From the NCBI GenBank assembly GCA_019075905.1, contig JAGXAM010000022.1, forward strand, positions 1 to 37,261: a DNA stretch of 37,261 bases. Reading direction: 5' to 3'. The notes under the pieces were generated by a model. That model was not told the origin of the DNA, searched no databases, and saw only the letters and a list, made by a program, of their open reading frames with translations. This stretch comes from Hyphomicrobiales bacterium. Its GTDB lineage: Bacteria > Pseudomonadota > Alphaproteobacteria > Rhizobiales > Beijerinckiaceae. Below, one piece after another: positions 8,661-18,244 of this stretch (positions within the stretch are counted from its first letter, which is position 1; the number at the start of each line of letters is the position of its first letter). A program made the position numbers and the translations under genes.

Positions 8661-10142
8661 ATGCGACACGCTTTTTATCTTGCCTTTTTTCTTGGCACCT
8701 CGGCTCTTGTCTCGGGCGCACAGGCTGCAACCAAAGATAGTGTCACGATAGGCATGGCCCTGGAACCGCCGGGCCTCGATCCGACCATGGGTGCGGCCGC
8801 CGCCATCGGCGAAGTCACGCATTACAATATTTTCGAGGGCCTGACGAAAATCGGCGAAGACTTCTCGGTGTCGCCGTTGCTGGCGCGTTCGTGGAGCTTT
8901 TCCAAGGACCTGAAGACCCTGACATTCCAGCTGCAACAGGGGGTCAAATTCCAGGACGGCCAGCCCTTCACCTCGGCTGATGTGAAATATTCGTTCGAGC
9001 GCGACGCGGCCAAGGCCTCGACCAACAAGGACAAGGCATTCTTTGCTTCGATTCAATCGATTGATGCCTCCAATCCGCAGGTCGTAGTGTTGAAGTTCAA
9101 GGCGCCGAGCTTTCAGGCACTGTATCATCTGGGCATGAATACGGCGGTGATCATCGACGCCAAGAGCGCCGCCACCGAAGCGACCCATCCGGTCGGCACC
9201 GGCCCCTATACATTCGGGACCTGGACGAAGGGGGCCTCGCTCACCCTCAACAAATGGGATGGCTATCGCGATGCCGCCCATATTGCCATTCGACACGCCA
9301 CGTTTCGTTTCATGAGCGACCCCGCTGCCGAATCCGCGGCCTTGCTGGCCGGTGATATCGACGCGTTCCCGCGCTTTCAGGGTGTGGAAGATGTCAGCGC
9401 GTTCCAGAAGGACCCGCGCTTCAAGGTGACGGTCGGCGGCACCGAAGGCAAGACGATCATTGCCATCAACAACAAGCAAAAGCCGCTGGATAATCTCAAG
9501 GTTCGCCAGGCAATCGCCTATGCCATTGATCGCAAAGCGATTATCGACGGCGCGATGAATGGTTTCGGCACGCCGATCGGCAGCCACCTCACGCCCAACG
9601 ATCCGGGCTATATCGATCTGACCGGGCAATATCCCTATGATCCGGCCAAGTCGAAGGCGCTGCTGAAGGCCGCCGGTGTCAAGTTGCCCCTGAGCCTGAC
9701 GCTGACGCTGCCGCCGCCGGCCTATGCCCGGCAAGGCGGGCAGATCATTGCCGCCGAACTGGCCAAGGTCGGCATCAATGTGAAGATCATCAATGTCGAA
9801 TGGGCGCAATGGCTGTCGGGTGTGTTCAAGAACAAGAACTATGACCTGACAGTGATCAGCCATGTCGAGCCGCTCGACATAGGCATCTATGCCAATCCTG
9901 ATTATTACTTCCAGTACGACAACAAGGACTATCAGAATATCATCACGAAGATGAACGCAGCGCCCGATCTTGCCTCATTCAAGAAATATATCGGCGAGGC
10001 GCAGCACAAGCTGGCCGATGATTGCGTCAATGTGTATCTGTTCCAGCTGGCGCAAATCACCGTGGCCAATGCCAAATTGCAGGGCTTGTGGAAAAACGGG
10101 CCTATCTTTGTGAATGATCTTTCGGCAATGTCATGGAAATGA
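8661..10142 (+). CDS. Periplasmic solute-binding protein, family 5 (peptide-type ABC transporter)
   Basis: The 493-residue protein begins with a clear Sec signal peptide, ending near residue 22 (SGAQA|ATKD). Family-5 binding-protein features follow, including the region DGQPFTSADVKYSFER at about residues 98-113 and the later AIDRKAIIDG stretch. It should capture the solute in the periplasm and deliver it to the two permeases encoded upstream. A GGAG lies 7 bases before the ATG. A 162-base gap from the permeases and a promoter-like sequence suggest partly separate expression. The ligand is unknown. The amidase encoded next suggests amides, peptides or N-acyl compounds. Confidence 0.92.
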   Translation: MRHAFYLAFFLGTSALVSGAQAATKDSVTIGMALEPPGLDPTMGAAAAIGEVTHYNIFEGLTKIGEDFSVSPLLARSWSFSKDLKTLTFQLQQGVKFQDGQPFTSADVKYSFERDAAKASTNKDKAFFASIQSIDASNPQVVVLKFKAPSFQALYHLGMNTAVIIDAKSAATEATHPVGTGPYTFGTWTKGASLTLNKWDGYRDAAHIAIRHATFRFMSDPAAESAALLAGDIDAFPRFQGVEDVSAFQKDPRFKVTVGGTEGKTIIAINNKQKPLDNLKVRQAIAYAIDRKAIIDGAMNGFGTPIGSHLTPNDPGYIDLTGQYPYDPAKSKALLKAAGVKLPLSLTLTLPPPAYARQGGQIIAAELAKVGINVKIINVEWAQWLSGVFKNKNYDLTVISHVEPLDIGIYANPDYYFQYDNKDYQNIITKMNAAPDLASFKKYIGEAQHKLADDCVNVYLFQLAQITVANAKLQGLWKNGPIFVNDLSAMSWK

Positions 10143-10199
10143 ACGCCAAGGCGCGCGGCTGCGAGGCGGCGCGCTGACCCACCGGGGGAGTTGATCCCA

Positions 10200-11609
10200 A
10201 TGCGACCCCATGCCCTGAGCGCGACAGCCATGCTTGCTGCTTTCCGGGCGCGTGAGTTATCGCCGCGGGAGGTCATGCAAGATGTGCTGGACCGGGTGGC
10301 AGACTATGAGCCGCATATTCATGCGACCTATCTTCTGGAACCGGAGCGGGCGCTGGATGCGGCCGCCGCTGCCGAAGAGCGCTGGCGGCGGGGAACGCCG
10401 CTTGGGCCGCTCGACGGCGTGCCGCTGACCCTCAAGGACAATATCGCCACCCGAGGCGAACCTGTGCCGCTCGGCACGGCTGCTGGTGACATGCGCCCGG
10501 CAAGTGCCGATGCACCGCCGGCAGCGCGCTTGCGCGAGGCCGGGGCCATTTGTTTCAGCAAGACCACCATGCCTGATTACGGCATGCTGTCCTCGGGTCT
10601 CTCCAGCCTGCACCCGCTGACCCGCAACCCTTGGGATCTCGCGTGCAATCCGGGCGGCTCCTCGGCCGGCGCGGCAGCGGCGGCGGCGGCCGGCTATGGT
10701 CCGCTGCATCTCGGCACGGATATCGGCGGCTCGGTGCGCCTGCCGGCCGGCTGGTGCGGGCTGTTCGCCCTGAAGCCTAGTGGCGGGCGGGTGCCGATCG
10801 ATCCGCCCTATATCGGCCGGGTAGCGGGGCCAATGACCCGCAATGTCGCCGATGCGGCACTGATGATGGCAAGCCTTGTTATCGGCGATGCCCGCGATTT
10901 CATGAGCCTGCCGCCGCAGGATATCGACTGGCGGATCACGCCGGCAGAGGTGCGCGGCCTGCGCATCGGCCTGTTGCTGGAAGCTGGCTGCGGCGTCCTG
11001 CCGGACCGCAGCGTGCGCGAGGCGGTCGAGGCGGCGGCACAGCAACTTGAGCAAGCCGGGGCGAAGATCGTGCCGCTGGCGCCCTTTCTGAGCCAGGAAA
11101 TGCTGGATGGCCTTGATCGCTTCTGGCGGATGCGCATGCTGGTCGAATTGCGCGCTCTGCCGGAGGCCCGCCGTGCCAGAGTGCTGCCGTTCATCGACGC
11201 CTGGGCGCAATCGGCTGCTAGTCTTTCGGCAGAGCAGGTGTTCCATGGCTTCAGCCAGATCATGGTCATGCGCAAGGCGGCCGTGGCAGCGACGCAGCCG
11301 TTTGATTTCGTCCTGTCACCGACCGCGCCGATGACCGCCTATGCGGCGCATCTGCCATCGCCGGGCAATGATCCGCTGAACCCGTTTCCGCATATCGGCT
11401 TTACGGTTGCCTTCAATATGTCGGAGCAACCGGCCGCGAGCCTCAATTGCGGCCATGATGCGGGCGGCCTGCCGATCGGGCTGCAGATCATCGGGCGCAG
11501 GTTCGATGATGCCGGCGTGCTGCGTCTCGCCATGGCGCTCGAAGCCATGCTGGCGGCCAAATGCCGGGCATGGCCGGAGCCGCCCCGGAATGCGCCGCGT
11601 CAGGCGTGA
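10200..11609 (+). CDS. Amidase signature family hydrolase
   Basis: This 469-residue enzyme has the full amidase Ser-cisSer-Lys triad: Lys in LTLKDN (about residue 79), Ser in GGSSAG (about 154) and the nucleophile Ser in GTDIGGSVRLPA (about 178). It should hydrolyse a carboxamide to acid and ammonia or amine in the cytoplasm, as there is no signal peptide. I use ATG 10200, with GGGGGAG 9 bases upstream. A TTG nine bases earlier would leave no room for a ribosome site. It follows the binding-protein gene by 57 bases and is probably co-expressed, so its substrate may be what the transporter brings in. The family is too broad to name a substrate. Confidence 0.9.
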   Translation: MRPHALSATAMLAAFRARELSPREVMQDVLDRVADYEPHIHATYLLEPERALDAAAAAEERWRRGTPLGPLDGVPLTLKDNIATRGEPVPLGTAAGDMRPASADAPPAARLREAGAICFSKTTMPDYGMLSSGLSSLHPLTRNPWDLACNPGGSSAGAAAAAAAGYGPLHLGTDIGGSVRLPAGWCGLFALKPSGGRVPIDPPYIGRVAGPMTRNVADAALMMASLVIGDARDFMSLPPQDIDWRITPAEVRGLRIGLLLEAGCGVLPDRSVREAVEAAAQQLEQAGAKIVPLAPFLSQEMLDGLDRFWRMRMLVELRALPEARRARVLPFIDAWAQSAASLSAEQVFHGFSQIMVMRKAAVAATQPFDFVLSPTAPMTAYAAHLPSPGNDPLNPFPHIGFTVAFNMSEQPAASLNCGHDAGGLPIGLQIIGRRFDDAGVLRLAMALEAMLAAKCRAWPEPPRNAPRQA

Positions 11610-11625
11610 CGGCGGTTTGCCGAAC

Positions 11626-12375
11626 CTAGACCGTGCGCCCGCCATCAACCGGCAAAACCACACCGGTGATGAAGCTGGCCTCGTCACTGGCAAGATAGAC
11701 GCAGGCGGCGGCGATGTCGGTGCCGCGTGACATGCGACCGAGCGGGATTGTCGCGAGAAAGCCGGCAAGGCGCTCCGGGGTCGGCGGCCCGCCCATGAAG
11801 GCCTCGGTCAATCCGGTCTCGCCGAGCACCGGCGCAACGCAATTGACCCTGATATGCAGGGGCGCCAACTCGACGGCGAGCGATTTCGAGACAAGGTTCA
11901 CAAAGCCCTTGGTGCCATTATACCACGTCAGGCCCGGGCGCGGGCGCACCCCGGCGGTGGAGCCGATGTTGATGATCGAGCCGCCGCCATGGGCCTGCAA
12001 CAGCGGCACGACCGCTTTTGTCATCAGGTAGATCGATTTGACATTGACAGCGTAGAGCCGGTCAAATTCATCCTCGGTGACCTCGCCGAGGGGCTTGTTG
12101 CGATGCGTCCACCCGGCATTGTTGACGACGATGTCGAGCGGCCCGAGATGCGAGCCCACCAGCGACAGCGCTGCCGCAATATCCCCGGCCTTGGTGATAT
12201 CGCAGGCAATGGCCAGCGCATGATGACCGGCCGCCGCCGCAACCCTAGTCGCGCCCTCGACATTGATATCGAGCAGCGCCACCTTGGCGCCCTCGGCGAC
12301 AAATCTTTGCGCAATAGCCGCGCCAAACCCCGAGGCGGCGCCGGTGACCAGTGCTGTTTTCCCTTGCAAGCGCAT
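11626..12375 (-). CDS. Short-chain dehydrogenase/reductase (SDR family)
   Basis: The 249-residue classical SDR carries the cofactor motif TGAASGFG (residues 11-18), NNAG, a catalytic Ser in NIGSTAG, and the active-site YNGTK. The C-terminus ITGVVLPVDGG is typical of 3-oxoacyl-reductase and sugar-alcohol dehydrogenase relatives. An Asp after the second strand (ALLDIN) favours NAD over NADP. It probably oxidises a secondary alcohol or reduces a ketone; the substrate is unknown. It lies 81 bases downstream of the M20 hydrolase gene on the same strand and converges on the amidase gene with a 16-base gap. Confidence 0.9.
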   Translation of the reverse strand: MRLQGKTALVTGAASGFGAAIAQRFVAEGAKVALLDINVEGATRVAAAAGHHALAIACDITKAGDIAAALSLVGSHLGPLDIVVNNAGWTHRNKPLGEVTEDEFDRLYAVNVKSIYLMTKAVVPLLQAHGGGSIINIGSTAGVRPRPGLTWYNGTKGFVNLVSKSLAVELAPLHIRVNCVAPVLGETGLTEAFMGGPPTPERLAGFLATIPLGRMSRGTDIAAACVYLASDEASFITGVVLPVDGGRTV

Positions 12376-12456
12376 GTCAGCCCGTCCTTGCCATTATTGA
12401 CCATCTGCCGCCGTGGAGACGCGAACGCCCCGAGGCCATATGTGCGGCCCCCGGCG

Positions 12457-13623
12457 TCAGGCAGGCAAGGCGGTTTCGACCAGCCGCGCCCAATAGCTCA
12501 TGCCGACCGGCAAGGCCTCGTCGTTAAAATCATAGGCGGGGTGATGCAGGCTGGCAGAATCACCATTGCCGACAAAAATGAAGGCGCCGGGGCGCTCAAG
12601 CAGCATGTAGGAGAAATCCTCGCCGGCCATGATCGGCGCCATGTCGGGCAGGACCCTGTCGGCCCCGGCAACATCGCGCGCGACATCGAGGGCAAAGTCG
12701 GTCTGGGCATCATGGTTGGAAGTGACCGGATAGCCGGTGCGGTAAATGACCGTCGCCTTGGCGCCAAAGGCGGCGGCAATGCCCTCGGCGAGGTCACGCA
12801 TGCGCCGCTCGACATTCTTGCGCGTCACCGGCAGAAGCGTGCGCACCGTTCCGGAGAGGGTGCATGTCTGAGCGATGACATTATAGGCGTCGCCAACCTG
12901 AAATCTGGTGACGCTGACGACGCATCTGTCGAGCGGGTCGATGTTGCGGGCGACGATGGATTGCAGCGCCAGCACGATCTGCGCTCCGACCACCACCGGG
13001 TCGATGGTATCATGCGGCTTGGCGGCGTGGCCGCCGCGACCCTCGATGACGATGTCGAAATTGTCGGTCGCCGCCAGAATCGGCCCCTTGCGGATGGAAA
13101 ACCAGCCGAGAGGCAAGCCCGGCGCATTGTGCATGCCGAAAATTTCCTCGATCCTGAAGCGATCCATCAGGCCATCTTCAATCATGGCGCGGCCACCGGC
13201 GCCGCCTTCTTCGGCAGGCTGGAAAATCACCACGGCGGTGCCATTGAAATTGCGGGTCTCGGTGAGGTAGCGCGCGGCGCCGAGCAGCATCGAGGTGTGG
13301 CCATCATGGCCGCAGGCGTGCATCTTGCCGGGCACGAGTGAGGCATGCGGCAGGCCGGTGGTCTCATGGATCGGCAAGGCGTCCATATCGGCACGCAAGC
13401 CGATGGCGCGCCCGGAGGCACGGGAATTGCCATGGATGACGCCAACGACGCCGGTGCGTCCGAGGCCGGTGACGACTTCATCGCAGCCGAATTCGCGCAG
13501 TTTCTGCGCGACCACACCGGCGGTGCGATGAACCTCATAGAGAATTTCAGGGTTCATGTGCAGGTCACGCCGCCAGAGCTTCACATCGTCAGCGAGATCG
13601 GCAATGCGATTGTTGAGCGGCAT
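12457..13623 (-). CDS. M20-family metal-dependent amidohydrolase (hippurate / N-acyl amino acid hydrolase type)
   Basis: The 388-residue enzyme matches the hippurate hydrolase/IAA-amino acid hydrolase branch of peptidase family M20. It contains GLRADMDALPI, the metal-binding HACGHDGH, the acidic pair in QPAEEGG, and MAGEDFSYML near the C-terminus. These members use two divalent metal ions to cleave N-acyl amino acids or similar amides in the cytoplasm. It is followed by the SDR gene on the same strand. Its closeness to the peptide transporter and amidase genes suggests a shared catabolic theme, though it is transcribed in the opposite direction. The exact acyl substrate is not determinable. 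Confidence 0.9.
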   Translation of the reverse strand: MPLNNRIADLADDVKLWRRDLHMNPEILYEVHRTAGVVAQKLREFGCDEVVTGLGRTGVVGVIHGNSRASGRAIGLRADMDALPIHETTGLPHASLVPGKMHACGHDGHTSMLLGAARYLTETRNFNGTAVVIFQPAEEGGAGGRAMIEDGLMDRFRIEEIFGMHNAPGLPLGWFSIRKGPILAATDNFDIVIEGRGGHAAKPHDTIDPVVVGAQIVLALQSIVARNIDPLDRCVVSVTRFQVGDAYNVIAQTCTLSGTVRTLLPVTRKNVERRMRDLAEGIAAAFGAKATVIYRTGYPVTSNHDAQTDFALDVARDVAGADRVLPDMAPIMAGEDFSYMLLERPGAFIFVGNGDSASLHHPAYDFNDEALPVGMSYWARLVETALPA

Positions 13624-13685
13624 GTTCCCTCACATGTTTTATTTTCTTATTCAAAAGTCTATAGCATCACAGAAAATCCGCTCGC

Positions 13686-13700
13686 GCAAGGGGCCCTTGC
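13686..13700 (-). terminator. Weak hairpin downstream of pheT
   Basis: GCAAGG-GGC-CCTTGC forms a 6-base-pair stem with a 3-base loop, 48-62 bases beyond the pheT stop. On the reverse strand a TTTT lies about 11 bases later, too far for a textbook intrinsic terminator. It is a candidate end of the pheST transcript only. Confidence 0.3.
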
Positions 13701-13747
13701 CCGTGCGCTTTTGACGTTCGCCATGCGGGGGCATGCCAGGACGCGCC

Positions 13748-16177
13748 CTAGCCCCTGAGCGTGGCACCGGTCTTGCGGGCGACTTCGGCAATGAGACTGC
13801 GGCTGAAAGCCTCGATTTCGGCGTCATTGAGCGTTTTTTCGCGCGGCTGCAGCACCACCTCGATAGCAACCGACTTCTTGCCCTCGGGCAGGCCGGGGCC
13901 CTCATACATGTCGAACAGGGTCACTTTGGTGACCAGATTCTTGTCAACGCCCTGGGCCGCCTTGATGACATCGCCAGCGGCCTGCTCGCGGTCGATGACG
14001 AAAGCAAAATCGCGGCGCAGCGCCATGAGATCGGGCATGTCGAGCCGCGGTCTGGCACGCGTGGCGCGGGCCTTGGGCGCAGGCAGCGCGTCGAGGGTCA
14101 GCTCGAAACCGACCAGCGGGCCATCGATCGCAAAGGCCTCGTTGACCGAGGGATGCAATTCGCCGACATGGCCGAGCACCAGTTTCGGCCCCATCTGGAT
14201 CGTGGCTGAGCGGCCCGGGTGATACCAGGACGGCGCCCCGCGGACGAATTGCAGGTTTTGCACCGGCAGGCCGAGCGCCGCCAGCAGCGTCGCACAATCG
14301 CGCCGGGCATCATCGAAACTCACTTTGACGGCGCGCTGCGACCAGTGCCGCCCGGCGCCCTGCGGCCCGGCATCGCCCTTGCGCAGGGCGGCGGCGTTGA
14401 GGCGCTGGTCCTTGTCGCCGCTGCCAAGAAACACCTGACCGATTTCACACAGGGCGACATCGCCAAGACCCTTGTCGGCGTTGCGCGCCGCCGCGGCGAT
14501 GAGGCCCGGCAGCAGGCTGGGGCGCATGTCCGAGAGATCGGCAGCAATCGGATTGGCGAGCGCCAGCGCCGGTGCGCCGCCGCCAAAGGCCCTGGCGTGG
14601 CGTTGCGAAATGAAGGACCAGGTGACCGCCTCGATGAAGCCGAGGCCAGCAAGGCTGCGTTGCGCTGTCTGGCGACGCTTCTGCAATGGCGTCAGCACCG
14701 GCCGCGCGACGCCGGCTTCGAGGCGCGGCAAGGCGGTGGCGTGAACGCGGTCAATGCCGGCAATGCGGATGATTTCTTCAACCAAATCGGCCTTGCCCTC
14801 GATGTCGGGGCGCCATGACGGCACGGTGACCAGCGCTTCTTGCGCATCACCCTTGCGCGCAACGCCAAAGCCAAGGGCGCCGAGAATGGTGCCAGCCTCA
14901 TCGGGCGCGACGCTGACGCCGGTGAGGCGTGCGGTTTCGGCAAAGGGGAAGGACAGGCTGCGCGGTGCCGGGGCGCTGTAGCCTTGCGGCACATGCACGG
15001 CAAGCTCAGAGGCCTCGCCGCCGCAGAGGTCCAGCACCATGCGGGTCGCCATTTCGGCGCCGGGCTCGCAGAAGGCCGGGTCAACGCCGCGCTCGAAGCG
15101 ATAGCGCGCGTCCGAGGTGATGCCGAGCTTGCGGCCGGTGCGGGCAATATCGGTGGCATCCCACAGCGCGCTCTCGATCAGCACATTGGTGGTCTGCGCG
15201 TCGCAGCCGGAGGCCTCACCGCCCATGATGCCGGCGATGGATTCGACCCCGGCATCATCGGCAATGACGACCATGCCGGCTTCCAGCTCATAGCTGCGGC
15301 CATCGAGCGCGACGATGGTTTCGCCGCTCCGCGCCTCACGGATCACGAGCCCGCCACGAACCTTGTCGGCATCGAACACATGCAAGGGGCGGCCCTGATC
15401 GAAGGTCATGAAATTGGTGATATCGACAAGGGCATTGATCGGGCGCAGGCCGATGGATTTCAGGCGATCCTGCAACCATGCCGGCGAGGCGGCGTTTTTG
15501 ACGCCGCGCACCAGCCGTAGCGCAAATTTCGGGCACAGATGCGCCGGAAGGTCGAGCGAGACCGGCACCGGGCAGGCAAAATGGCCAGGAACCGGTGCCA
15601 GATTAGCCGGCTTCAGGGTGCCGAGACCGGCTGCCGCCAGATCGCGGGCAATGCCGTGCACGCCGGCAGCATCGGGCCGGTTGGGCGTGAGGTTGATGTC
15701 GAGCACCGGATTGTCGAGCCCGGCAAAGGCAGCATAGGCCATGCCCGGCGTGGCCCCTGCCGGCAGTTCGATAATGCCGTCATGATCGTTGGAGAGCTCC
15801 AGTTCGGCAGCCGAACACAGCATGCCGTTGGATTCAACGCCGCGAATGACGCCCTGGCCAAGGGTGATGTTCTTGCCGGGAATATAGGTGCCGGCCGGTG
15901 CAAAGACGCTGCTCATGCCGGCCCGGGCATTGGGCGCGCCGCAGACCACCTGTACCGGCGCCCCGGCCCCGGTATCAACCATGCACACGCGCAGCCGGTC
16001 AGCATTGGGATGCGGCCTGGCCTCCAGCACATGCGCGACAATGAAGCCCTTCAGGCGATCACCGGCATTGTCGATGGCCTCGACCTCCAGCCCGATTCGG
16101 GTGAGCGTCTCTGCGATGGATGCCAGGGGGGCGCTGGTTTCAAGATGGGCGGCGAGCCAGGGAAGGGTAAGTTTCAT
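13748..16177 (-). CDS. pheT: Phenylalanine-tRNA ligase beta subunit
   Basis: The 809-residue protein has the normal length and order for bacterial PheT. An N-terminal tRNA-binding OB fold covers about residues 40-150 (HPNADRLRVC, then VCGAPN). The B3/B4 editing domain, B5 domain and catalytic-like core follow. The C-terminal ferredoxin-fold anticodon-binding domain covers about residues 715-809 (DFAFVIDREQ, LFDMYEG). With PheS it forms the alpha2-beta2 enzyme that charges tRNA-Phe and edits Tyr-tRNA-Phe. It starts at ATG 16177 and lies 131 bases downstream of pheS, in a spacer with two small hairpins. Confidence 0.97.
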   Translation of the reverse strand: MKLTLPWLAAHLETSAPLASIAETLTRIGLEVEAIDNAGDRLKGFIVAHVLEARPHPNADRLRVCMVDTGAGAPVQVVCGAPNARAGMSSVFAPAGTYIPGKNITLGQGVIRGVESNGMLCSAAELELSNDHDGIIELPAGATPGMAYAAFAGLDNPVLDINLTPNRPDAAGVHGIARDLAAAGLGTLKPANLAPVPGHFACPVPVSLDLPAHLCPKFALRLVRGVKNAASPAWLQDRLKSIGLRPINALVDITNFMTFDQGRPLHVFDADKVRGGLVIREARSGETIVALDGRSYELEAGMVVIADDAGVESIAGIMGGEASGCDAQTTNVLIESALWDATDIARTGRKLGITSDARYRFERGVDPAFCEPGAEMATRMVLDLCGGEASELAVHVPQGYSAPAPRSLSFPFAETARLTGVSVAPDEAGTILGALGFGVARKGDAQEALVTVPSWRPDIEGKADLVEEIIRIAGIDRVHATALPRLEAGVARPVLTPLQKRRQTAQRSLAGLGFIEAVTWSFISQRHARAFGGGAPALALANPIAADLSDMRPSLLPGLIAAAARNADKGLGDVALCEIGQVFLGSGDKDQRLNAAALRKGDAGPQGAGRHWSQRAVKVSFDDARRDCATLLAALGLPVQNLQFVRGAPSWYHPGRSATIQMGPKLVLGHVGELHPSVNEAFAIDGPLVGFELTLDALPAPKARATRARPRLDMPDLMALRRDFAFVIDREQAAGDVIKAAQGVDKNLVTKVTLFDMYEGPGLPEGKKSVAIEVVLQPREKTLNDAEIEAFSRSLIAEVARKTGATLRG

Positions 16178-16200
16178 GGTCGGTCTCGATCATCAAATCT

Positions 16201-16254
16201 GGGCGAAACGCCCCGGTATGGTGCTGCTGAGGTGTCGGTCGGCACAATGCCGAC
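16201..16254 (-). other. Two small hairpins in the pheS-pheT spacer
   Basis: The spacer holds GGGCG-AAA-CGCCC (16201-16213) and a perfect 7-base-pair stem, GTCGGCA with TGCCGAC and a 3-base loop (16238-16254). Neither has a following T-run on the reverse strand, so they are not intrinsic terminators. They may stabilise the mRNA, mark a processing site or affect pheT translation, since the nearer one begins 24 bases before the pheT ATG. Confidence 0.4.
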
Positions 16255-16308
16255 AAGGTTCTGGTCTTGCGGGGCGCGGTCAATTGCGATGGCGCACCAT
16301 CTGATCCT

Positions 16309-17391
16309 TTACCCGCTCAGGCCGCCGGCCAAAGTCGGGAAATCCAGAGGGCGGAAGCCGTAATGATTGAGCCAGCGGACATCGGCCTCGAAAAATGGCC
16401 GCAGGTCAGTCATGCCATATTTCAGCATGGCAATCCGGTCGATGCCCATGCCCCAGGCGAAGCCCTGAAGGTCATCGGGATCAAGACCGCAATTGCGCAG
16501 CACATTGGGGTGAACCATGCCGCAGCCGAGAATTTCCAGCCAGTCGGAGCCTTCCCCGAAGCGGATGTCATGGCCATCGCGGCGGCACTGGATGTCCACT
16601 TCCATCGACGGCTCGGTGAAGGGAAAGAATGACGGGCGAAAACGCATGTTGACGCTCGGCACCTCAAAAAACGCCTTGCAGAATTCTTCCAGCACCCATT
16701 TGAGGTGGCCCATATGCGCCGATTTGTCGATCACCAGCCCCTCGACCTGATGGAACATCGGCGTGTGGGTCTGGTCGGAATCGCAACGATAGGTGCGGCC
16801 CGGGCAAATCACCCGGATCGGCGGCTTTTGCGTCAGCATGGTGCGCACCTGCACCGGGCTGGTGTGGGTGCGCAGCAATTTGCGCTCGCCGCCTGAGTCG
16901 GGTTGCAGGAAGAATGTGTCGTGCATTTCCCGAGCCGGATGGCCGGGCGGGAAATTCAGTTTGGTGAAATTATAATCATCGCTCTCGATATCGGGGCCTT
17001 CGGCGACCGAAAAGCCCATATCAGCGAAAATCTCGGTGAGCTCATCCATGACCTGCGTGATCGGATGGACGCGGCCGAGATTGAAAGGCGCCTCGCGCGA
17101 AGGCAAGCTGATGTCGATGGTTTCGGCACGCAGCCTCTGGTCGAGCGCCGCCGCCTTCAGGTCGCTCTTGCGCTGCGTCAGCGCCTCGACGACATGCTCT
17201 TTCAGGAGGTTGATGTCGGCCCCGCGCACCCGGCGCTCGTCGGGGGCCATTTTGCCCAGCGTTGCCAGCAGCGACGAGATCGAGCCCTTCTTGCCGAGCG
17301 CGCCAATGCGCACATTTTCGAGCGCGGCCTCGTCGGCGGCGGCGGAAATCGCCTGAAGCGTTTGAGATTCCAGTAATTTCAGGTCAGACAT
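16309..17391 (-). CDS. pheS: Phenylalanine-tRNA ligase alpha subunit
   Basis: The 360-residue class II synthetase catalytic subunit has an N-terminal coiled-coil tRNA-binding arm (about residues 1-90). Motif 2 is in the region around [11 protein letters not shown], the phenylalanine-pocket loop is [15 protein letters not shown], and motif 3 is [14 protein letters not shown]. It binds ATP and phenylalanine and forms the enzyme with PheT, encoded next. It is on the same strand as rpmI and rplT but is separated from rplT by 212 bases that include a strong terminator. It therefore probably has its own promoter in the 157 bases between that terminator and its ATG. Confidence 0.97.
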   Translation of the reverse strand: MSDLKLLESQTLQAISAAADEAALENVRIGALGKKGSISSLLATLGKMAPDERRVRGADINLLKEHVVEALTQRKSDLKAAALDQRLRAETIDISLPSREAPFNLGRVHPITQVMDELTEIFADMGFSVAEGPDIESDDYNFTKLNFPPGHPAREMHDTFFLQPDSGGERKLLRTHTSPVQVRTMLTQKPPIRVICPGRTYRCDSDQTHTPMFHQVEGLVIDKSAHMGHLKWVLEEFCKAFFEVPSVNMRFRPSFFPFTEPSMEVDIQCRRDGHDIRFGEGSDWLEILGCGMVHPNVLRNCGLDPDDLQGFAWGMGIDRIAMLKYGMTDLRPFFEADVRWLNHYGFRPLDFPTLAGGLSG

Positions 17392-17548
17392 GCAAACTCA
17401 CAAGGGGTGAAGGGCACAGGCTGCATTGCGCGTCCTGCAAAACCTTGCCGTGCCGGCACGGGCGATCCAACAAACGACGCCAAGGCACGTCATATATTTT
17501 GGCGAGATTTGCAAGGGTTTCGCGCAGCAGCCGGCGCAGGCATGAAGC

Positions 17549-17577
17549 AAAAAAGCCCGCCTTGCGTGGCGGGCTTT
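17549..17577 (-). terminator. Rho-independent terminator after rplT
   Basis: On the reverse strand a perfect 10-base-pair stem, AAAGCCCGCC with GGCGGGCTTT and a 6-base loop, runs straight into TTTTTT. It begins 27 bases beyond the rplT stop. This is a textbook intrinsic terminator and should end most rpmI-rplT transcripts before pheS. Confidence 0.9.
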
Positions 17578-17603
17578 GATGATATGCAAAGGCCGTGGCA
17601 GCG

Positions 17604-17969
17604 TCAGGCCGCCTTGGGGAGCGCGGCCTTGGCCTGGTCGACCACAACCTTGAAGGCTTCCGGCTCATGCACCGCCATGTCGGCGAGCACCTTGCGGTCA
17701 AGCGTGATGCCAGCCTTGTTCAGGCCGTCGATGAAGCGGCTGTAGGTGAGGCCGAGCTCACGCACGGCGGCGTTGAGGCGCTGGATCCACAGCGCGCGAA
17801 TGGTGCGCTTCTTGGCCTTGCGATCGCGGGTCGCATATTGCATCGACCGATCGACGGCAGCCTTGGCGGCACGGATGGTATTCTTGCGGCGGCCATAAAA
17901 GCCCTTTGCCGCATCGAGTGTCTTTTTGTGCTTGGCGTGCGATGTTACGCCGCGTTTGACGCGAGCCAT
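17604..17969 (-). CDS. rplT: Large ribosomal subunit protein bL20
   Basis: The 121-residue, very basic protein matches bL20 over its length. It has the extended RNA-binding N-terminus ([18 protein letters not shown]), the central [21 protein letters not shown] helix region and the C-terminal globular part. bL20 binds 23S rRNA early in 50S assembly and in several bacteria represses its own operon by binding the mRNA. It lies 50 bases downstream of rpmI and is followed by a strong terminator. Confidence 0.98.
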   Translation of the reverse strand: MARVKRGVTSHAKHKKTLDAAKGFYGRRKNTIRAAKAAVDRSMQYATRDRKAKKRTIRALWIQRLNAAVRELGLTYSRFIDGLNKAGITLDRKVLADMAVHEPEAFKVVVDQAKAALPKAA

Positions 17970-18019
17970 GATCTGAACCTTTCAAAGATGGATTGAATTT
18001 TGCGCAGGAAAGCCCTGTT

Positions 18020-18220
18020 TCAGCCGTTCGGCAGGAAGTACTTCTTGATATTGTCGCCGTCGGTTTTGAACAGGACGTTGGTGCCGCGCAGGTTTCGAAT
18101 CGCTTTCTTGGTGCGTTTGATCATGCCGTGGCGCTTGCCCGTCTGGGCATAGACCACTTTGCCGGTACCTGTGAGTTTGAAGCGCTTTTTCGCGCCCGAT
18201 TTCGTCTTGAGTTTGGGCAT
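18020..18220 (-). CDS. rpmI: Large ribosomal subunit protein bL35
   Basis: The 66-residue basic protein has the bL35 signature, [15 protein letters not shown] at the N-terminus and GKRHG in the middle. It is a late-binding 50S protein. It is the first gene of an rpmI-rplT unit. The initiation-factor gene infC, which often precedes it, is not adjacent here: the neighbouring gene is the divergent map. A purine-rich GAGAGAG lies 4 bases before the ATG. Confidence 0.97.
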   Translation of the reverse strand: MPKLKTKSGAKKRFKLTGTGKVVYAQTGKRHGMIKRTKKAIRNLRGTNVLFKTDGDNIKKYFLPNG

Positions 18221-18244
18221 TTGGCTCTCTCTTGCAAAGTTGCA

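Noticed and set aside
17490-17543. Leader peptide controlling pheS by attenuation
   Set aside because: The 17-residue frame contains no phenylalanine, so it could not sense charged tRNA-Phe.
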